A stretch of 64,000 nucleotides of DNA from Echinarachnius parma (GCA_037951105.1 JBAMJV010010565.1:1-64000); one strand, 5' to 3'. Counted from the stretch's first letter, positions 44,735 through 56,398 are shown. Notes: generated by a model from the letters alone, not told the origin. A program made the numbers and translations.

Positions 44735-44806
44735 GGTTCGTCTGCTCTCTCTTCCCTCTTGTGCTGGTGTTGACAAGAATCCGTCTCCACTGAGCGTGTG
44801 TGGAGG
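44735..44806 (+). CDS. Internal coding exon C, protein not recognised
   Basis: A 72-base exon between an excellent acceptor (CCATCCCTCCCCTTCGCTCAG) and a good donor (GGAGG then GTAAGC). Of three frames only one is open. It enters with two carried bases, reads VRLLSLPSCAGVDKNPSPLS then VCG, and leaves two bases. The peptide is Ser/Pro/Cys-rich and probably disordered. Joining it to exon 10176-10269 or to the first-exon candidates at 21135, 22918 or 29352 keeps the frame, with junction codons Glu, Leu, Lys and Arg. No family recognised. Confidence 0.5.
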
Positions 44807-45789
44807 GTAAGCGGTACATCATGTGGAAAGGATGGGAGGACGTAGTATGTGTGGGTAGGGTAGCTAAGGCAAGAAGTTATTATTGTATAGTCGTGAGCCA
44901 GTGGAGAATAGTAGGGAAACCAGTGTGGTGCGGTGTGCAGTGGCATTGATGTTGGGGGATTTAGTTGCACTCCTGTGCTATTACTTAGGATCAGTCCACA
45001 GTCGTGAATGCTACGGTTTCGCGGATGGGAGGCCGAAAGAGTGCGTCTCCCTTATTCTCTCTCTCATAGTCATATATACCGTTGGGGTACTGTACCCTCA
45101 TGCTAATAATATATCTGTAGATCGTACTTTAACCAGTTGATCACAGTTATGATGGAGATTTTCTGGATTTAACACTTTGAACTTCATCTGTTCATCATTT
45201 GCCTGTGCTTTGACCAGCTCATCACTCAAATGTTTGAGATTTGATGGAGATTTCACGGAGATAGCCATTTGAAGTTTTCAAATCAAGGAAATTTATACTG
45301 GATATATAATTTTCAACAACCGTTTGATTATATGGAAATTGTGGATGCCCTATCCTGGATATGGATATTGGATTCATCTAATAATATAGTGAGTACTTCT
45401 GGCGGATCTGCACATTTATTATTATCTCTGAAATGGATTTATAGTGGAGGAAAGCTTGGAAATTGATTAGAGGTTTGCAGATTTGTGGATTTATCACTTG
45501 ATTGGTTGAGGATGTCATATATTTGGTGCAAATAAATATATGGTTTTCCATTATCTCTCTGTCTTATAACACAGAATTATATCAAGATTCATTGGAGATC
45601 TGTTTCTTGCATTGTGTATATACACATTTCTTGTAGTTCGGCAGTCTTAACACTATTTTTGTGAGAAGTTAAGATATTTGTTGATATAATATAAGGTGAT
45701 GATGCACATACATTTTGCATTATTACGACTGCCATTGGTGTTTGATGATTATCGACTTTCCTTTATAGTAACGTAATATAAATACTAGG
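44807..45789. other. Non-coding stretch with one hydrophobic ORF
   Basis: An 85-codon + frame (44883-45140) has two hydrophobic segments around LVALLCYYLGSV and SLILSLIVIYTVGVL, from an internal ATG at 44949. It follows exon C's donor closely and has no splice support. Otherwise AT-rich. Confidence 0.4.
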
Positions 45790-46615
45790 TTTCAGTTTGA
45801 TATTGACCTAGGTATCAATATATACATTGATCTGTCCTTCAATTATAATTTATGTTTTGAAAGCATATCTGTATTACAACTAAGTACTAGTAAGTCTGCT
45901 CAGATGAGTTTGCGGTGTATGGACTTTGCTCGACTATAGTTATATTAAAGGTATCTATGTATGAAAAGATACATTGACATTTACTTCTATTATATTAAGT
46001 TTTGAAAGTACATCTGCATTATGGTACTACAATACCACTGCTCAGATAGGTTTTTGGTTGATTGACTTTGATGGATGATAGTTGACATATTTAAAGGGAC
46101 TTAGTAACATTGTCCAAATCCTCAAAATAAATTTTTCATTCTAGCGGTTCCCTCATACCTTGTTGTATTCGTATTAACAATAAAATCATGGGACAGGTTT
46201 CGGTTTTTCAAATTTCCCTTTCGTTACAAAGATATGTACGATCGAAGTATTCAGATAAGAAAAACTCCGGGCGAGTTTTTCTTCTGTGTACAAAGTGAGT
46301 GCAGTGAGTTATTGAATATCACTCTGCATTTTCGCTCATTACTTGGCCATGCAATGTCCATTTAACTTGAAATTTTCACACAATACCCTGTGGACATATG
46401 AGATAACAATAATATACATTGCATCAACCATTCATCACTTTTTGCACATGTCAACAAAGTTACTAGATCCCTTTAAGCTTGATATTGAGAGCTACGTATC
46501 AATAGATACATTTAAATTTGGTCTATTATCATAAGTTTTGAAAGCACTTGTGCATACTACTATTACTACCACTGCTTATGTGTTTATTGACTTTGATAAA
46601 TGATAATAGTTATAT
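45790..46615. repeat. Diverged tandem array, about 150-bp unit, split by family D
   Basis: Three units share TTTTGAAAGCA, CTGCTCAGAT or CTGCTTATGT, TTGACTTTG and GATAGTT. The third unit (46477-46615) is separated from the first two by the family D insertion. Confidence 0.65.
46091..46476. mobile_element. Family D element, copy 5, full length
   Basis: TTAAAGGGACTTAGTAAC to GTTACTAGATCCCTTTAA. The best-preserved copy, with TTAA at each border. Confidence 0.85.
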
Positions 46616-48489
46616 TGAAATTGAGTATTGAACTTATATCATAAGGTAGTTTGATGTTTCTCTTTCGTATCAAAAGTTATTCATATTCATAGTTTGCATT
46701 GTATCACCTGCTAGTATAGATGATCGCGTTTGGATTATTGACTTAAAATACAATTGATTATACAGGGATAGTTTTGTGGAAGGTTTGATAATGAATTGTA
46801 TAATTATCTAGGCTCATGAATTACATTAGTTTATATTGAAAGACATGGACTTCTGGTACTATTTCTGAATCTTCTGTCAGTCCCCATATAGCTGCTACAT
46901 TTTACCCACCAGTGCCTAAGGCCCACATATTTGTGGTTTGGTAGTCCTACACTTAAACAAGATGAAGACTAGTTATGTGAAGTGTACAGGAAGAAAGAGC
47001 ATAAATTCTTCTATTTTTAGAACCCTATTTTGTTACTCTACCTGCTTTAGTTATTTTTTAATGATTTTTATTACTGCGTAAATCACTATAATTTAGAAAA
47101 ATCCTTTGATTGGCAACACATTGTGATATTTTAAAAACAGATATTGGCGTTCAAATTGGCAACTTTGCGGCAAAGTCACTTCATATTTGTCTTAAATGGT
47201 CATTACATAATATTCTCCACCTATTTTTATGTCATTGATCGGTCAACAAAATTTAGGAGTTTTGTTTTTAGAAGAAAACAATGATCAATTTTGCCTTAAA
47301 ATAGCTCTCGTCCTTGATGGGTTAAAGGGATAGAGGTAGGTTTTTTATTCAAATTCCACTGATTTTAGACATGGAGTCAATTATGAACAAATTGATGAAG
47401 CCATTTTACCAATTTGAGGTAATTTTGATTCATCCTGCTTAAAATAATCAATGAAAATGTATGACTGGAGTGGTATTTTCAATCATAATTTCAGAAATTG
47501 ACTTGATGTGCAATCAAAAAAGTATCATTTAAAAGATTATATTTCTGATACATGACGGTAGCTATATTTTTATACAAATTGTACAAATGGCTTTATTGAT
47601 TTTTTTTTGTGCACATGATGCATTCCTATATTCTCTTTGTGTGTGTTCTGCTCATCTGAGAGTTTTGTATCTACATTTTCTCAAGGTCATGAGAAAAAAT
47701 ATCCATTTGCTGGCAATTGTTGTGCTCTATAGATCTATGCAAAAAAGAGGGGAAATAATTGAAATGGCAAGTAACAAATAAGGATTTCCATCAAGACTAG
47801 TAGTTCTGTATGTATTGGGTTGATTGAACTCAGACTCAGAGGCATTTATTTTCTGCAAGCGCAGTATTCCATCTTGTTTTTGGCCTTGCCCCAGACCTTT
47901 GCAGATTGCTAGCATTCACCGACAGTAGCGTTGCCAATTTACTGCAACAACAGAGACTGCAGACAGTGTCAGAAGCGAATTCAAGTGTGCAAATTTTATC
48001 GATCCTGTAGTGTTAGTAGAATTAGAATTTTGTAGATCCTCTATGTATACTTTTTGACCCATAGTGACTTTTTTCTGTAAGAAAACAATAGTTGAAGTCT
48101 TTGCTAGTATGGTTTAGTGGGTATTTCCTTTCTATTTGCCATATAATGCAATTTCCTCACTTCTCTTTTCTTCAATTGTGCCACTTTTATTTTATTTGTT
48201 CTTTGCCCAATACCATTTCACAATGGATTTTTTAATGCATATTTCCTCTCCCTTATAAAATTATATTTTATACATTCTTGTATGAACTAAATTTGCCCTA
48301 TAATATTTCAAGGCCCTTTTCCATATATCCTTTCGTGTTTGATCAAGCCCTGTTGATACAAATTTGTAGAAGCATTTTCTCCCTGTTTCTTATACATGTA
48401 TATTTATTTTTCGCTGGATAATATTTCTCCCAGCTTACACAACAATGTTTGCCATTTACACCCTGTCTGTTTTGTGAGTTAACTCGCGT
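46616..48489. other. AT-rich stretch, nothing recognised
   Basis: No repeat family found. A 64-codon + frame at 47587-47781 has no splice or promoter support. TTTCTCCCAG at about 48434 could act as an acceptor but opens only a 40-base segment. Confidence 0.45.
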
Positions 48490-48780
48490 TGACCTATTTA
48501 TTGTACTTCAGCAGAGCGGTTTCTATGAAGGTTCCATACAAGGTGTATTGGCTCCCTCTTTCTTTCCCACTCAATTTTCCTTTTTAACCCTGGAAAATAC
48601 AAATGGCAATGCCATACAAGGTTGCTTTGTCTACTTCTTTCTCAATCACAAATAATTCTTCTTTTGAACCTCGAAAGTAAGAATGGTAATTCCATACCGC
48701 CGCATTGTCCGTCTCTCTCTCTAGCATTTTCTTCTTTTTTTCTACCTGAAAAGTAAAAATAAATGGAAAAGTCATGACAT
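48490..48780. repeat. Diverged tandem repeat, about 85-bp unit, three copies
   Basis: CCATACAAGG.TG...CTTTC, then CAATTTTCCTTTTTAACCCT / CAAATAATTCTTCTTTTGAA, then TGGAAAATACAAATGGCAAT / CGAAAGTAAGAATGGTAATT. Confidence 0.6.
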
Positions 48781-48804
48781 TGAGGGAATACCAAGTAAAC
48801 TCAC

Positions 48805-48843
48805 CCTGTCAGCTCCATAGAAGAAAGCCATGATTACAGTTTG
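48805..48843 (-). CDS. Candidate small exon on the minus strand
   Basis: On the minus strand TTGATCTTCCCCCAG (acceptor) and GACAGG then GTGAGT (donor) bound 39 bases reading QTVIMAFFYGADR in phase 0. With a start at the internal ATG it could be a first exon, MAFFYGADR. Signals are good but the piece is too short to judge coding content. Confidence 0.28.
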
Positions 48844-49081
48844 CTGGGGGAAGATCAACGGTATCGTATGAAAAGCAGTTATAGGAAGGCAATGGACTAT
48901 GAATAATACATTCATGATAGCACAAAGTGCAGTTTGGGAGTTATAAAAGTCAGTGTTTGAATTGAATAGCAATCCATTTTCTTGCCTCTTTGTATGTTTT
49001 TTTTGTTAGAATATATGTTTGTCTCACAAGTATGGTTTTCAGGAATACTTGGATTGACTAGTAGTATATTCTGTATCAATG

Positions 49082-49084
49082 TGC

Positions 49085-49116
<32 letters not shown>

Positions 49117-49215
49117 CTACCACCACCACCGCCACCACCACCACCACCACCACCACCACCATCACCATCACCATCACCATCACCACCATCACCACCATCA
49201 CCACCATCATCAAGA
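49082..49215. repeat. (ATC)n then (ACC)n microsatellite
   Basis: About 30 bases of ATC, then ACC units, then alternating ACC and ATC. Poly-Pro and poly-Gly frames are spurious. Confidence 0.95.
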
Positions 49216-50029
49216 ACGATAATGAAATAGATGACACACACTCGCATAATACAAAGGTTTGACCAGAGATATTGTGAAATGGGCAATTTTCTTTGTGTTG
49301 ATTTTGACTCATCCAATTGAATAGATTAATCAGAGGCCAAATAAAGTCTCCATCACCTTGTTTAATGATCAAACACTGATATCAAGCAGTTCACTACTGT
49401 ATCATATTACTCCTGTGTTTGTGTATATTGGGGGAGGGGGGGGGGGGGTATCACTCAGAGCATCACATATTTAATATTACTAATCATTCGATTTTCATTA
49501 ATCAAATTATTTCTGGGTGTCGAGAGGGGGGCTACAGCTTTCGATTCCTAGCAGAATCTTGATCAGAGGCAAAGTCATGATTTTTGTAACCTCTGGTGAT
49601 CATCAGAGTGTAAGAAATTTGATATAATTCTGTTTTGACGCCCAAGCACTATACTGCTACTATTTCGCTCTAAAAGTTGACTACACATGCTTAAATACTT
49701 CTGCTACTTTGTCTCACAGCACCTCATCCCACCCTATCCATCTCGTCTATACCCCCAACCATCACCTTATTTTACGCTTCAACCGCTTGTTCGATAAGAT
49801 TTAGCTCTCTTTTTTTTTGTAATTTCCAAAATTATAACTCCCCCTCCTCCAATGCCACATGTGCAATGTTATTCTATGTTCTTGTTTAATCACATTTGTC
49901 ATGCTTGTCCGCTAGAAACGTCTTCTACAACTTACAAGTGAATTCTCCTACTACTGCACTACTGTTCCTCTTAGCGATATCTTTTATATCCCCCCCAGCG
50001 TGAATCACTGAACCAATATTTGATTGTGT
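49216..50029. other. Non-coding stretch, nothing recognised
   Basis: G run near 49433-49448. No exon, repeat family or RNA identified. Confidence 0.5.
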
Positions 50030-50590
50030 GCTTATCGCACACAAACCATGAACGTCACTTTGTTCTGTCTAGCTCGTTTCGTGCCTAGACTCAGAGACAA
50101 AATAGGAGATCTAGTAATATGGTTTGTAATATCATGTATAAACTGAAACTCAGTTCAGATCTATGCAAGAAAGTGAGGAGTAATAATGCATTATCATAAC
50201 AAAAAGGCAAACTTCACCTTCTTTGTTTCATGCTTCGCTTTGTGCTCAATAAATAGACAAAAGGGAGATAATATCGCAACGATGATTGTCAACTTTGTTC
50301 TGTTCCTCAATTCATAACAAAAAAGAGAGCTCGTTTAGATCCTGAGCTTTCGATTCAAGCAAAATATATATCATAGGTAAATATTGCACACCAAACACAA
50401 CAAAACAGATATCTTATGATATAATCTATGAGCATTAATTTGGTCTGTCACCCCTTTTTCATGTTCCGTTTAGAGATGAACATTTGAGAAATGAAATTCA
50501 ATGACAATCAAGAGCATCACTTTGTTCTTTAACCCCTGTTTTAGCCCAATTAGCTCAATTAGCTCAGAGACAAACAAGTGGGATCTTTGC
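50030..50590. repeat. Diverged direct repeats
   Basis: CACTTTGTTCTGTCTAGCTC, ACTTTGTTCTGTTCCTC and CACTTTGTTCTTTAACCCCT each precede an AGACAAA.AGG block, at about 50055, 50290 and 50517. Three worn copies of about 200 bp. Confidence 0.5.
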
Positions 50591-50701
50591 AATGATAGAG
50601 GATTGGGCGAGGGGGTGGGGATAGAGCAATCCCTACACCTAAAATAACACAGTGTGAACACACTATGTTTCACAGTGCAGACCACAGTGTGAACCATATT
50701 A

Positions 50702-50780
50702 TTAACCCATTGCCTACAGGAACCTGGTGAGCCCTGTAGTAACTGCATGGGGAATACAAAGACTAGTAGGGAACAGGTTA
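50702..50780. mobile_element. TTAA-bounded small element, family C
   Basis: TTAACCCATTGCCTACAGG to AGGGAACAGGTTAA. Intact. Confidence 0.85.
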
Positions 50781-51059
50781 AATTAGAGCATTTCCTTAGT
50801 GTTAACACCGTTCACACTGTGTTCTATCGCTGTATTTGAAGACAAAGAATTTGAACTCGACACATTATCGTGTTACTATGGCAAATATATTATTGACGCT
50901 CGCATGCACACATCATAGACAAAAAATGCATGGCAAATCCTATAAACTAGGAGCCCCATGGTTCTAGAGACAGAAGAGTGAATTTGAGACAATTTGCATG
51001 TTATATTTGCAGCATTATTGATACTGCTATTCACACAAAGTAAAAAAAGAGAGTAAATA

Positions 51060-51245
51060 TGGCTTAATTCAATAAAATATGAGGATGTATAAATGTGCTA
51101 CTGGTTTTACGAAGAGGAGGAGCAGTTATACAGACAAAAAAAAACATGGCAAATTCAATAAAAATACGAGGATGTATGAACGTACTGCTGGTTTTAGGAG
51201 GAGGGGAACAGTAGTACAGACGACAAAAAACATGGCAAATTCAAT
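51060..51245. repeat. Tandem repeat, about 90-bp unit, two copies
   Basis: ACGAGGATGTATGAACGTAC / ATGAGGATGTATAAATGTGC, then GAGGAGGAGCAGTTATACAG and ACATGGCAAATTCAAT. The + frame stays open through both copies (72 codons), but only because the unit preserves it. Confidence 0.75.
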
Positions 51246-52433
51246 CAAGCAATGCGATGGATATATTGATGGCCAGTGGGGGGTAATAATGAGATGAATT
51301 AGCCAGGGTGGGAGAAAAAGACTACACCACGGTCGCCTGATCGCAGTAGTAGTACGGAATACCGACAAAGAACGGCACATCGATAATTGCCGTGTATTGT
51401 TAGCAGTCATATCTGCAATCAATCAGGAATCGAACATTTCACAAAGGATGAAAAGAAACACATATGTATTATGTTGCTCCACGAGTGACAATTACAGCTG
51501 TAGTGCACGAGACTATAGCTCTATTTTAAAGAACAAAGAATTTTTTCAGGGTGCTACTAATTGGAAGTGAAGTTATTAAATGGATTTTTGGTCCAAAAGT
51601 GTGGTTCGTAGTGGCAGGTTTTCGTCTCGTGTTTCAATTGGAATTTCATTGGTTTCGGGTGAAGCTTCAAGCCAAATTATTACTCCCACGATATTTTCAT
51701 ACTGTGATATTTGTGCCATTTTATTTGTTTTTAAACTGTTATAATAAGTCAATTTGCCCTTTTCTTTAATATCTGCTTCATGTTTCATACAGAATTAATA
51801 TTTGTTTAAATGGTGTTGATATTTATTTGCATATCATTATTATACATCTTTATCCAAATGCATATTTGCAAATTATTGCCTTACATGAAGATTTTGTAGC
51901 ACTTAGCTCGATCTATACTCCAAGATTCTAGTTAAAGATAGTGACACAAATGATTGTGATATCAAAACCATTCCTTGGCAGAAGTTAAACAATAATGGCA
52001 ACCTCATTATAGCTCTCAGTACAAATCCCTGAAAGTATCTTTAATTTAAACCCCCAAAATGACAAAATAATTAGTTCCTTTCTGTAGCCCCGGAACTTGT
52101 CCAAACCTTCCCTTGTACTTTTACCATCGCTATCATCAACCCTAAAATTTATATGTTCAAATTCAATCCCAAACTCTAAATATTGAAGCTTCTTTGTTAT
52201 AGATATTGACACATATATTGTGGTATTGAACGCCCTATTTGCCAGAGAAGAGAGAGAGAAGTTAAACATGTCTGGCATGTGATTTATACCGGTTCTTGAA
52301 AAGGTCTCGTACATACTACACAAATAATGACAAAATGATTAGCTCTTTTCTGTAGTGAAGTTCTTCTTCTTATCTTCACCTGTACTTTTGCAAGTCCCTT
52401 GCACTGAAACTGTCATTTGCACTCTCAGAGTCT
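51246..52433. other. Non-coding stretch with a worn direct repeat
   Basis: AATGACAAAATAATTAGTTCC ... TTCTGTAG (52057) recurs as AATGACAAAATGATTAGCTC ... TTCTGTAG (52327), a diverged unit of about 270 bp. A CpG-enriched patch at 51320-51410 has an open minus frame without splice support. Confidence 0.45.
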
Positions 52434-52896
52434 AGTTACCCCTTTACCTACGGGAACCTGGTGGGCCCTGTATTAACACTATGGGGATTGCAACATCTAG
52501 TAGGGTATGGGTTAAGCCATTGCCTACAGGAACCTGATGGGCCCTGTATTTACTCTATGGGGATTGCAACATCTAGTAGTGAACAGGTTAACCCATTGCC
52601 TATGGGAACCTGATGGGCCCTGTATTTACTCTATGGGGATTGCACAATCTAGTATGGAACAAGTTAACCCATTGCCTACAGGAACCTGGTGGGCCCTGTA
52701 TTAACTCTATGGGGATTGCAACATCTAGTAGGGAACAGGTTAACACATTGCATACAGGAACCTGGTGGGCCCTGTATTAACTCTATGGGATTGCAACATC
52801 TAGTAAGGAACAGGTTAACATATTGCCTACAGGAACCTGGTGGGCCCTGTATTCACCTTATAATGGAGATTGTCAAATCTAGTTGGGAATCGGTTA
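52434..52896. repeat. Array of six head-to-tail family C elements
   Basis: Six copies of about 76 bp, all in one orientation, each CCATTGCCTACAGGAACC ... GGGCCCTGTATT ... CTATGGGGATTGCAACATC ... GGAACAGG, joined at single shared TTAA units (at about 52512, 52588, 52664, 52740 and 52815). Copies differ by a few bases each. Confidence 0.9.
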
Positions 52897-53007
52897 AATA
52901 TGTAGGGGAACAATTGGTTGTGACAGCGGAGCTTCTATTGATGGAGTCGAGAGAGAAACATATCAAGAAAGGCAACTTGATTTAACCATATATATGCTTT
53001 TTTTCAG

Positions 53008-53195
53008 ATCTGCATTCTCCCTACTTGAACATTATCTCCATTACCAATTCCAATTATATTCCAAAGTGCAGTATACAGGTCAGGTATAGTGACAAAATGG
53101 TTTCGACAGTGAGCATCACATTGACTGAGCAGACGGAGATTGGGCGATCGAGCAAGGAAAAGGAGACAATTATTCGTGCAGAATTTCTGTATTGA
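53008..53195 (+). CDS. Candidate terminal exon Y, unrecognised
   Basis: Acceptor ATATGCTTTTTTTCAG, then 61 open codons to TGA at 53193 when entered with one carried base: LHSPYLNIISITNSNYIPKC, continuing QVRYSDKMVSTVSITLTEQT and ending KEKETIIRAEFLY. The 3' half is GC-richer than the flanks. Entered with two carried bases (as after exon C) it reads SAFSLLEHYLHYQFQLYSKV and stops soon after a CAG/GTATAG donor. Phase 1 would suit exon X. Two open frames weaken the call. Confidence 0.3.
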
Positions 53196-53404
53196 TCCTA
53201 GAGCTCAATTCCACCCCCAGCCTCCAAATAATATGCAACAGCAATCATCTGTGTTACATCTTTGCTACATATGCATGTACATGCATAACCACCATTATTA
53301 TCGATAGGATTTAACATAATGTAGTCCACAAATGTCCTCCCCCCCCCTCCCCCCCCCCCCACTCCTATCAAATGCCTGCCACAAAATGCCCTACCCCCTA
53401 CCCT

Positions 53405-53483
53405 AAACCCGTTCCATTTGAGTTTCCAAAATCCCCATAGACTTTGTACATAACCCATCTGGTTCCCTTAGTCAAGGGGTTAA
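53405..53483. mobile_element. TTAA-bounded small element, family B
   Basis: AAACCCGTTCCATTTGAG to GTCAAGGGGTTAA with CCCCATAGACTTTGTACATA. Intact. A C run precedes it at 53340-53360, and a degraded family C end lies at 53762-53820. Confidence 0.85.
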
Positions 53484-53945
53484 TAAAACACCACCACCAC
53501 CATGTCCTTTACTGCTGCATCTCCCAACAACATCATCCAAAACGGCACCACACAATCACTAGGTCAACATGGAGACGAAATGCCTTTGACATTGAATCTC
53601 TCGCTGATTGATCAGATAAATAGGGGTCTAGAAGAACATGAGATGCACTGATACTGCTGGTATTAGTTGGGTGGGTACCCTCCTGTCTCCATGATTCTTG
53701 AGTAAAGAATGCCTTTAGTGAAAGGGTCACACTCATTCGCATGCATGTTTGCATACACAATCCTGGCAAGCCATATATTAACTATACGGAGAATTCAAAG
53801 TCTAGGAGGAAACGGGTTAACCTTGATATTACTCTTTTAATTCCCATCCACTTACTCCATACAAGTCCTTGGGTGTTTTGAGGGTCTATAGATGATTAAA
53901 TCTTTTGTATGTGATCAAAATCTTCTATTAATCATCCCAATCATG

Positions 53946-54350
53946 AATACCACCAATGCCACTGACTCCTCTATCACCACAACAACCACCATCACCACCA
54001 CCACCACCACCACCACCACCACCACCACCACCACCACCACCACCACCACCACCACCACCACCAAAAAACAATGTCACAATCAACACCAACACCACCAACA
54101 TCAACACCACCATCAACAGCGTCACCACTAACATCAACACCACCAGCACAAATACCAACACCAATACCACCAATACCACCAACACCAATAGCAATACCAA
54201 CACCAACACCACCACTACTAACACCACCAATAGTAATACCAATACCAACACCACACCAACACTACCAGCACCAACACTACCAACACCAACACCAACACCA
54301 CCAACACAAACACCACCACTACCACAACCACCAACTCCAACATCACAGAC
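53946..54350. repeat. (ACC)n expanding into an ACCAAC/ACCAAT array
   Basis: About 65 bases of pure ACC, then nearly 300 bases of ACCAACACCAAT variants. Thr/Asn, Pro and minus-strand Val/Leu frames up to 133 codons are spurious. Confidence 0.95.
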
Positions 54351-54589
54351 ATTGTAGCAACCAGTTGGGGTAGGGATAGCAAGGAACTATTGTTTCATTT
54401 GATCATGATATAAATGCAAAGTAAATTTCATTGGCTGTTGATCTCCCTTTGTAACCTTTCGTTGTAAAGACAATGACATGTTTGGAGGAAATATTATGCT
54501 TCATTTCAAAACAGAATTGGATGACTGCATAATAGCAACCATCACTATCAGTTATCCTCTACAACAAGCAGTTTGCCCTTGAGGACGTG

Positions 54590-55110
54590 TCTAGAAGTGG
54601 AATTCAGGATATAAGACACTACATACAACATTTGTAGAGATTAATGATCAAATCGCTTTCATTATGAATGTTTATAAAGCAATTATTCCAAGCTTCAAAA
54701 CAAAAATGGACTACTGATTAATATCAACTTTCACTATCAGTTGAACTGGGCTTAATTATTATTAAAGGCTTTAAAGCCACTACCTACGAGCACCTGATAG
54801 GCCCTTTATTATCTTGTATGGGAATTGCCAATACAGAATTTGTAGATATTTGCGATGCCAGGAAAGATCAGGTCAGTATCATTATGCATGTTTTCAACAA
54901 CAACAAATATTCCAAGCTTCAAAACGAAAATTGTGTAATGTACATGTACACATGGTATACATCATGTGTAGATATTAACCCGTAGCCTACATGAACCTGG
55001 TGTACCGTGTACAAACTCTATGGAGATTGCAGAATCTAGTAGGGAGCATATTATTGAATCCAGGAAAGATCAGATCGCTCGCATTATGCATGAATCTATA
55101 TGCCGCTTGC
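54590..55110. repeat. Diverged tandem array, about 200-bp unit, carrying family C elements
   Basis: AAAGATCAGRTCR and CATTATGCATG, then ATTCCAAGCTTCAAAACRAAAA, recur in three units. Family C remnants (CTACCTACGAGCACCTGATA at 54779, GTAGCCTACATGAACCTGGT at 54982) sit at the same place in two units, so the element was captured before amplification. The 63-codon + frame ending at 55208 crosses this array. Confidence 0.6.
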
Positions 55111-55205
55111 ACGTGGCTGCACTGCTGAATAGTTTATGCAACTTCCTGTCGCGTTTCCGCTTGGTATCCGTTCGTTTGTTTACAGCGCAAGAAAGACAAT
55201 TGATT

Positions 55206-55375
55206 TAACCCGTTCAGTACTGGTTCCCAGTTACTTTGGGCTCAGGGTGTGTAGAGATCGTGCATGTTGGACCATAATCACATTCTTGGATGTGTTAACC
55301 CCTTGACCACGGGAACCCAGTGGGTTGTGTACAAAGTCAATGGGGATTTCATAAATTCGTAGGGAACGGATTAAA
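55206..55375. mobile_element. Family A and family B elements side by side
   Basis: A diverged A copy (TTTAACCCGTTCAGTACTGG) is followed by an intact B copy (TTAACCCCTTGACCACGGG to AGGGAACGGATTAA). Confidence 0.75.
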
Positions 55376-55418
55376 TAAATTTTCAACCGAATGATGTATA
55401 TGTATATGAATATTGTTT

Positions 55419-55512
55419 TAACCCATTCAATACTGGTTCGATCCTAGTTACTTTGGCTCGATTGTATGGAGAATGCATGTTATAATGCCATCACAGTCTT
55501 CGACGGGTTAAG
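55419..55512. mobile_element. TTAA-bounded small element, family A
   Basis: TTTAACCCATTCAATACTGG to CAGTCTTCGACGGGTTAA. Confidence 0.75.
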
Positions 55513-56319
55513 GAAGTTTTCCCCAAAATGATGTATGCGTATATATGTACGGCAGGTGTACGAGTACAAGTATACGAATGCGGTCAATCTTGATTCTGAA
55601 GCTTGCGAATGATTCCTTTGACTCAACCGAGATCACTGGGTTCTCATCCTAATAAAGTGGGAGATGACTCGAATATATGGTGATCCCGTTTTCCTATCCT
55701 ACAATCACTGTGCTCATCCCTTACCTCGATCGTTTCTAACTCATACATTCTTGATTGATTGATTGTTGCACGTCAAAAGAATATGGAGTATGGTATGACT
55801 CTTTATCACACAATCCATTGCACATCCCTCTGTAGTTTTTTACATGATTGGTTGATCCTCTTTGAACCAAATTATGGTGGGCAAAAAGCCAAAAAGTTCT
55901 TGATACATGCATGGTAATTATTTATCCTAACATCCTGTGTACATCCCTGGATTGCCATCCATGTTTCCTTGACTATGGATGATCTCTTCTGCTCAAAAAG
56001 AAAGTGAACGATTGTATAGCAATGTATAGCAATAAACTCCTATTGTACACCTCCCATTTGCATATTCTTGCTGTAGAATATTAAATATCAGTCTTGACAA
56101 TTTTCTTAGTACTTTCTGCCTAATGGGTAATGAGTATTTCTTAAACCTTGCAAATATACAATAAAATATGAAATTCATAAATCTTCTTAGGGAGCAGGCC
56201 CTCACTTGAAGAGTTCTTTATTTTGTTATGAAAATTTCTCATTTATAATTCTAGATGGTCAAACTGATAAGAAGTTCACTTTTATGGGGGTTTTTTTCAG
56301 GAAAAAGCACAGGTATCCT
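55513..56319. other. Non-coding stretch, nothing recognised
   Basis: TTGATTGATTGATTG at 55753. Short minus frame at 55993-56205 without support. Confidence 0.5.
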
Positions 56320-56398
56320 AAACCCCTTGCCTGCAGGAACCTGGTGAGCTATTCTACAAAGTCTATGATGATTTTTAATCTCGAAGGGAGTCGGTTAA
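56320..56398. mobile_element. TTAA-bounded small element, family B
   Basis: TAAACCCCTTGCCTGCAGG to GAAGGGAGTCGGTTAA. Confidence 0.75.

Noticed and set aside
43776..44773. Several Ser/Pro/Phe-rich frames and a Lys/Glu-rich minus frame
   Set aside because: Produced by the pyrimidine tract, which lacks stops for compositional reasons.
53928..54373. Thr/Asn, Pro/Thr and Val/Leu frames of 100-133 codons
   Set aside because: ACC-type simple repeat.
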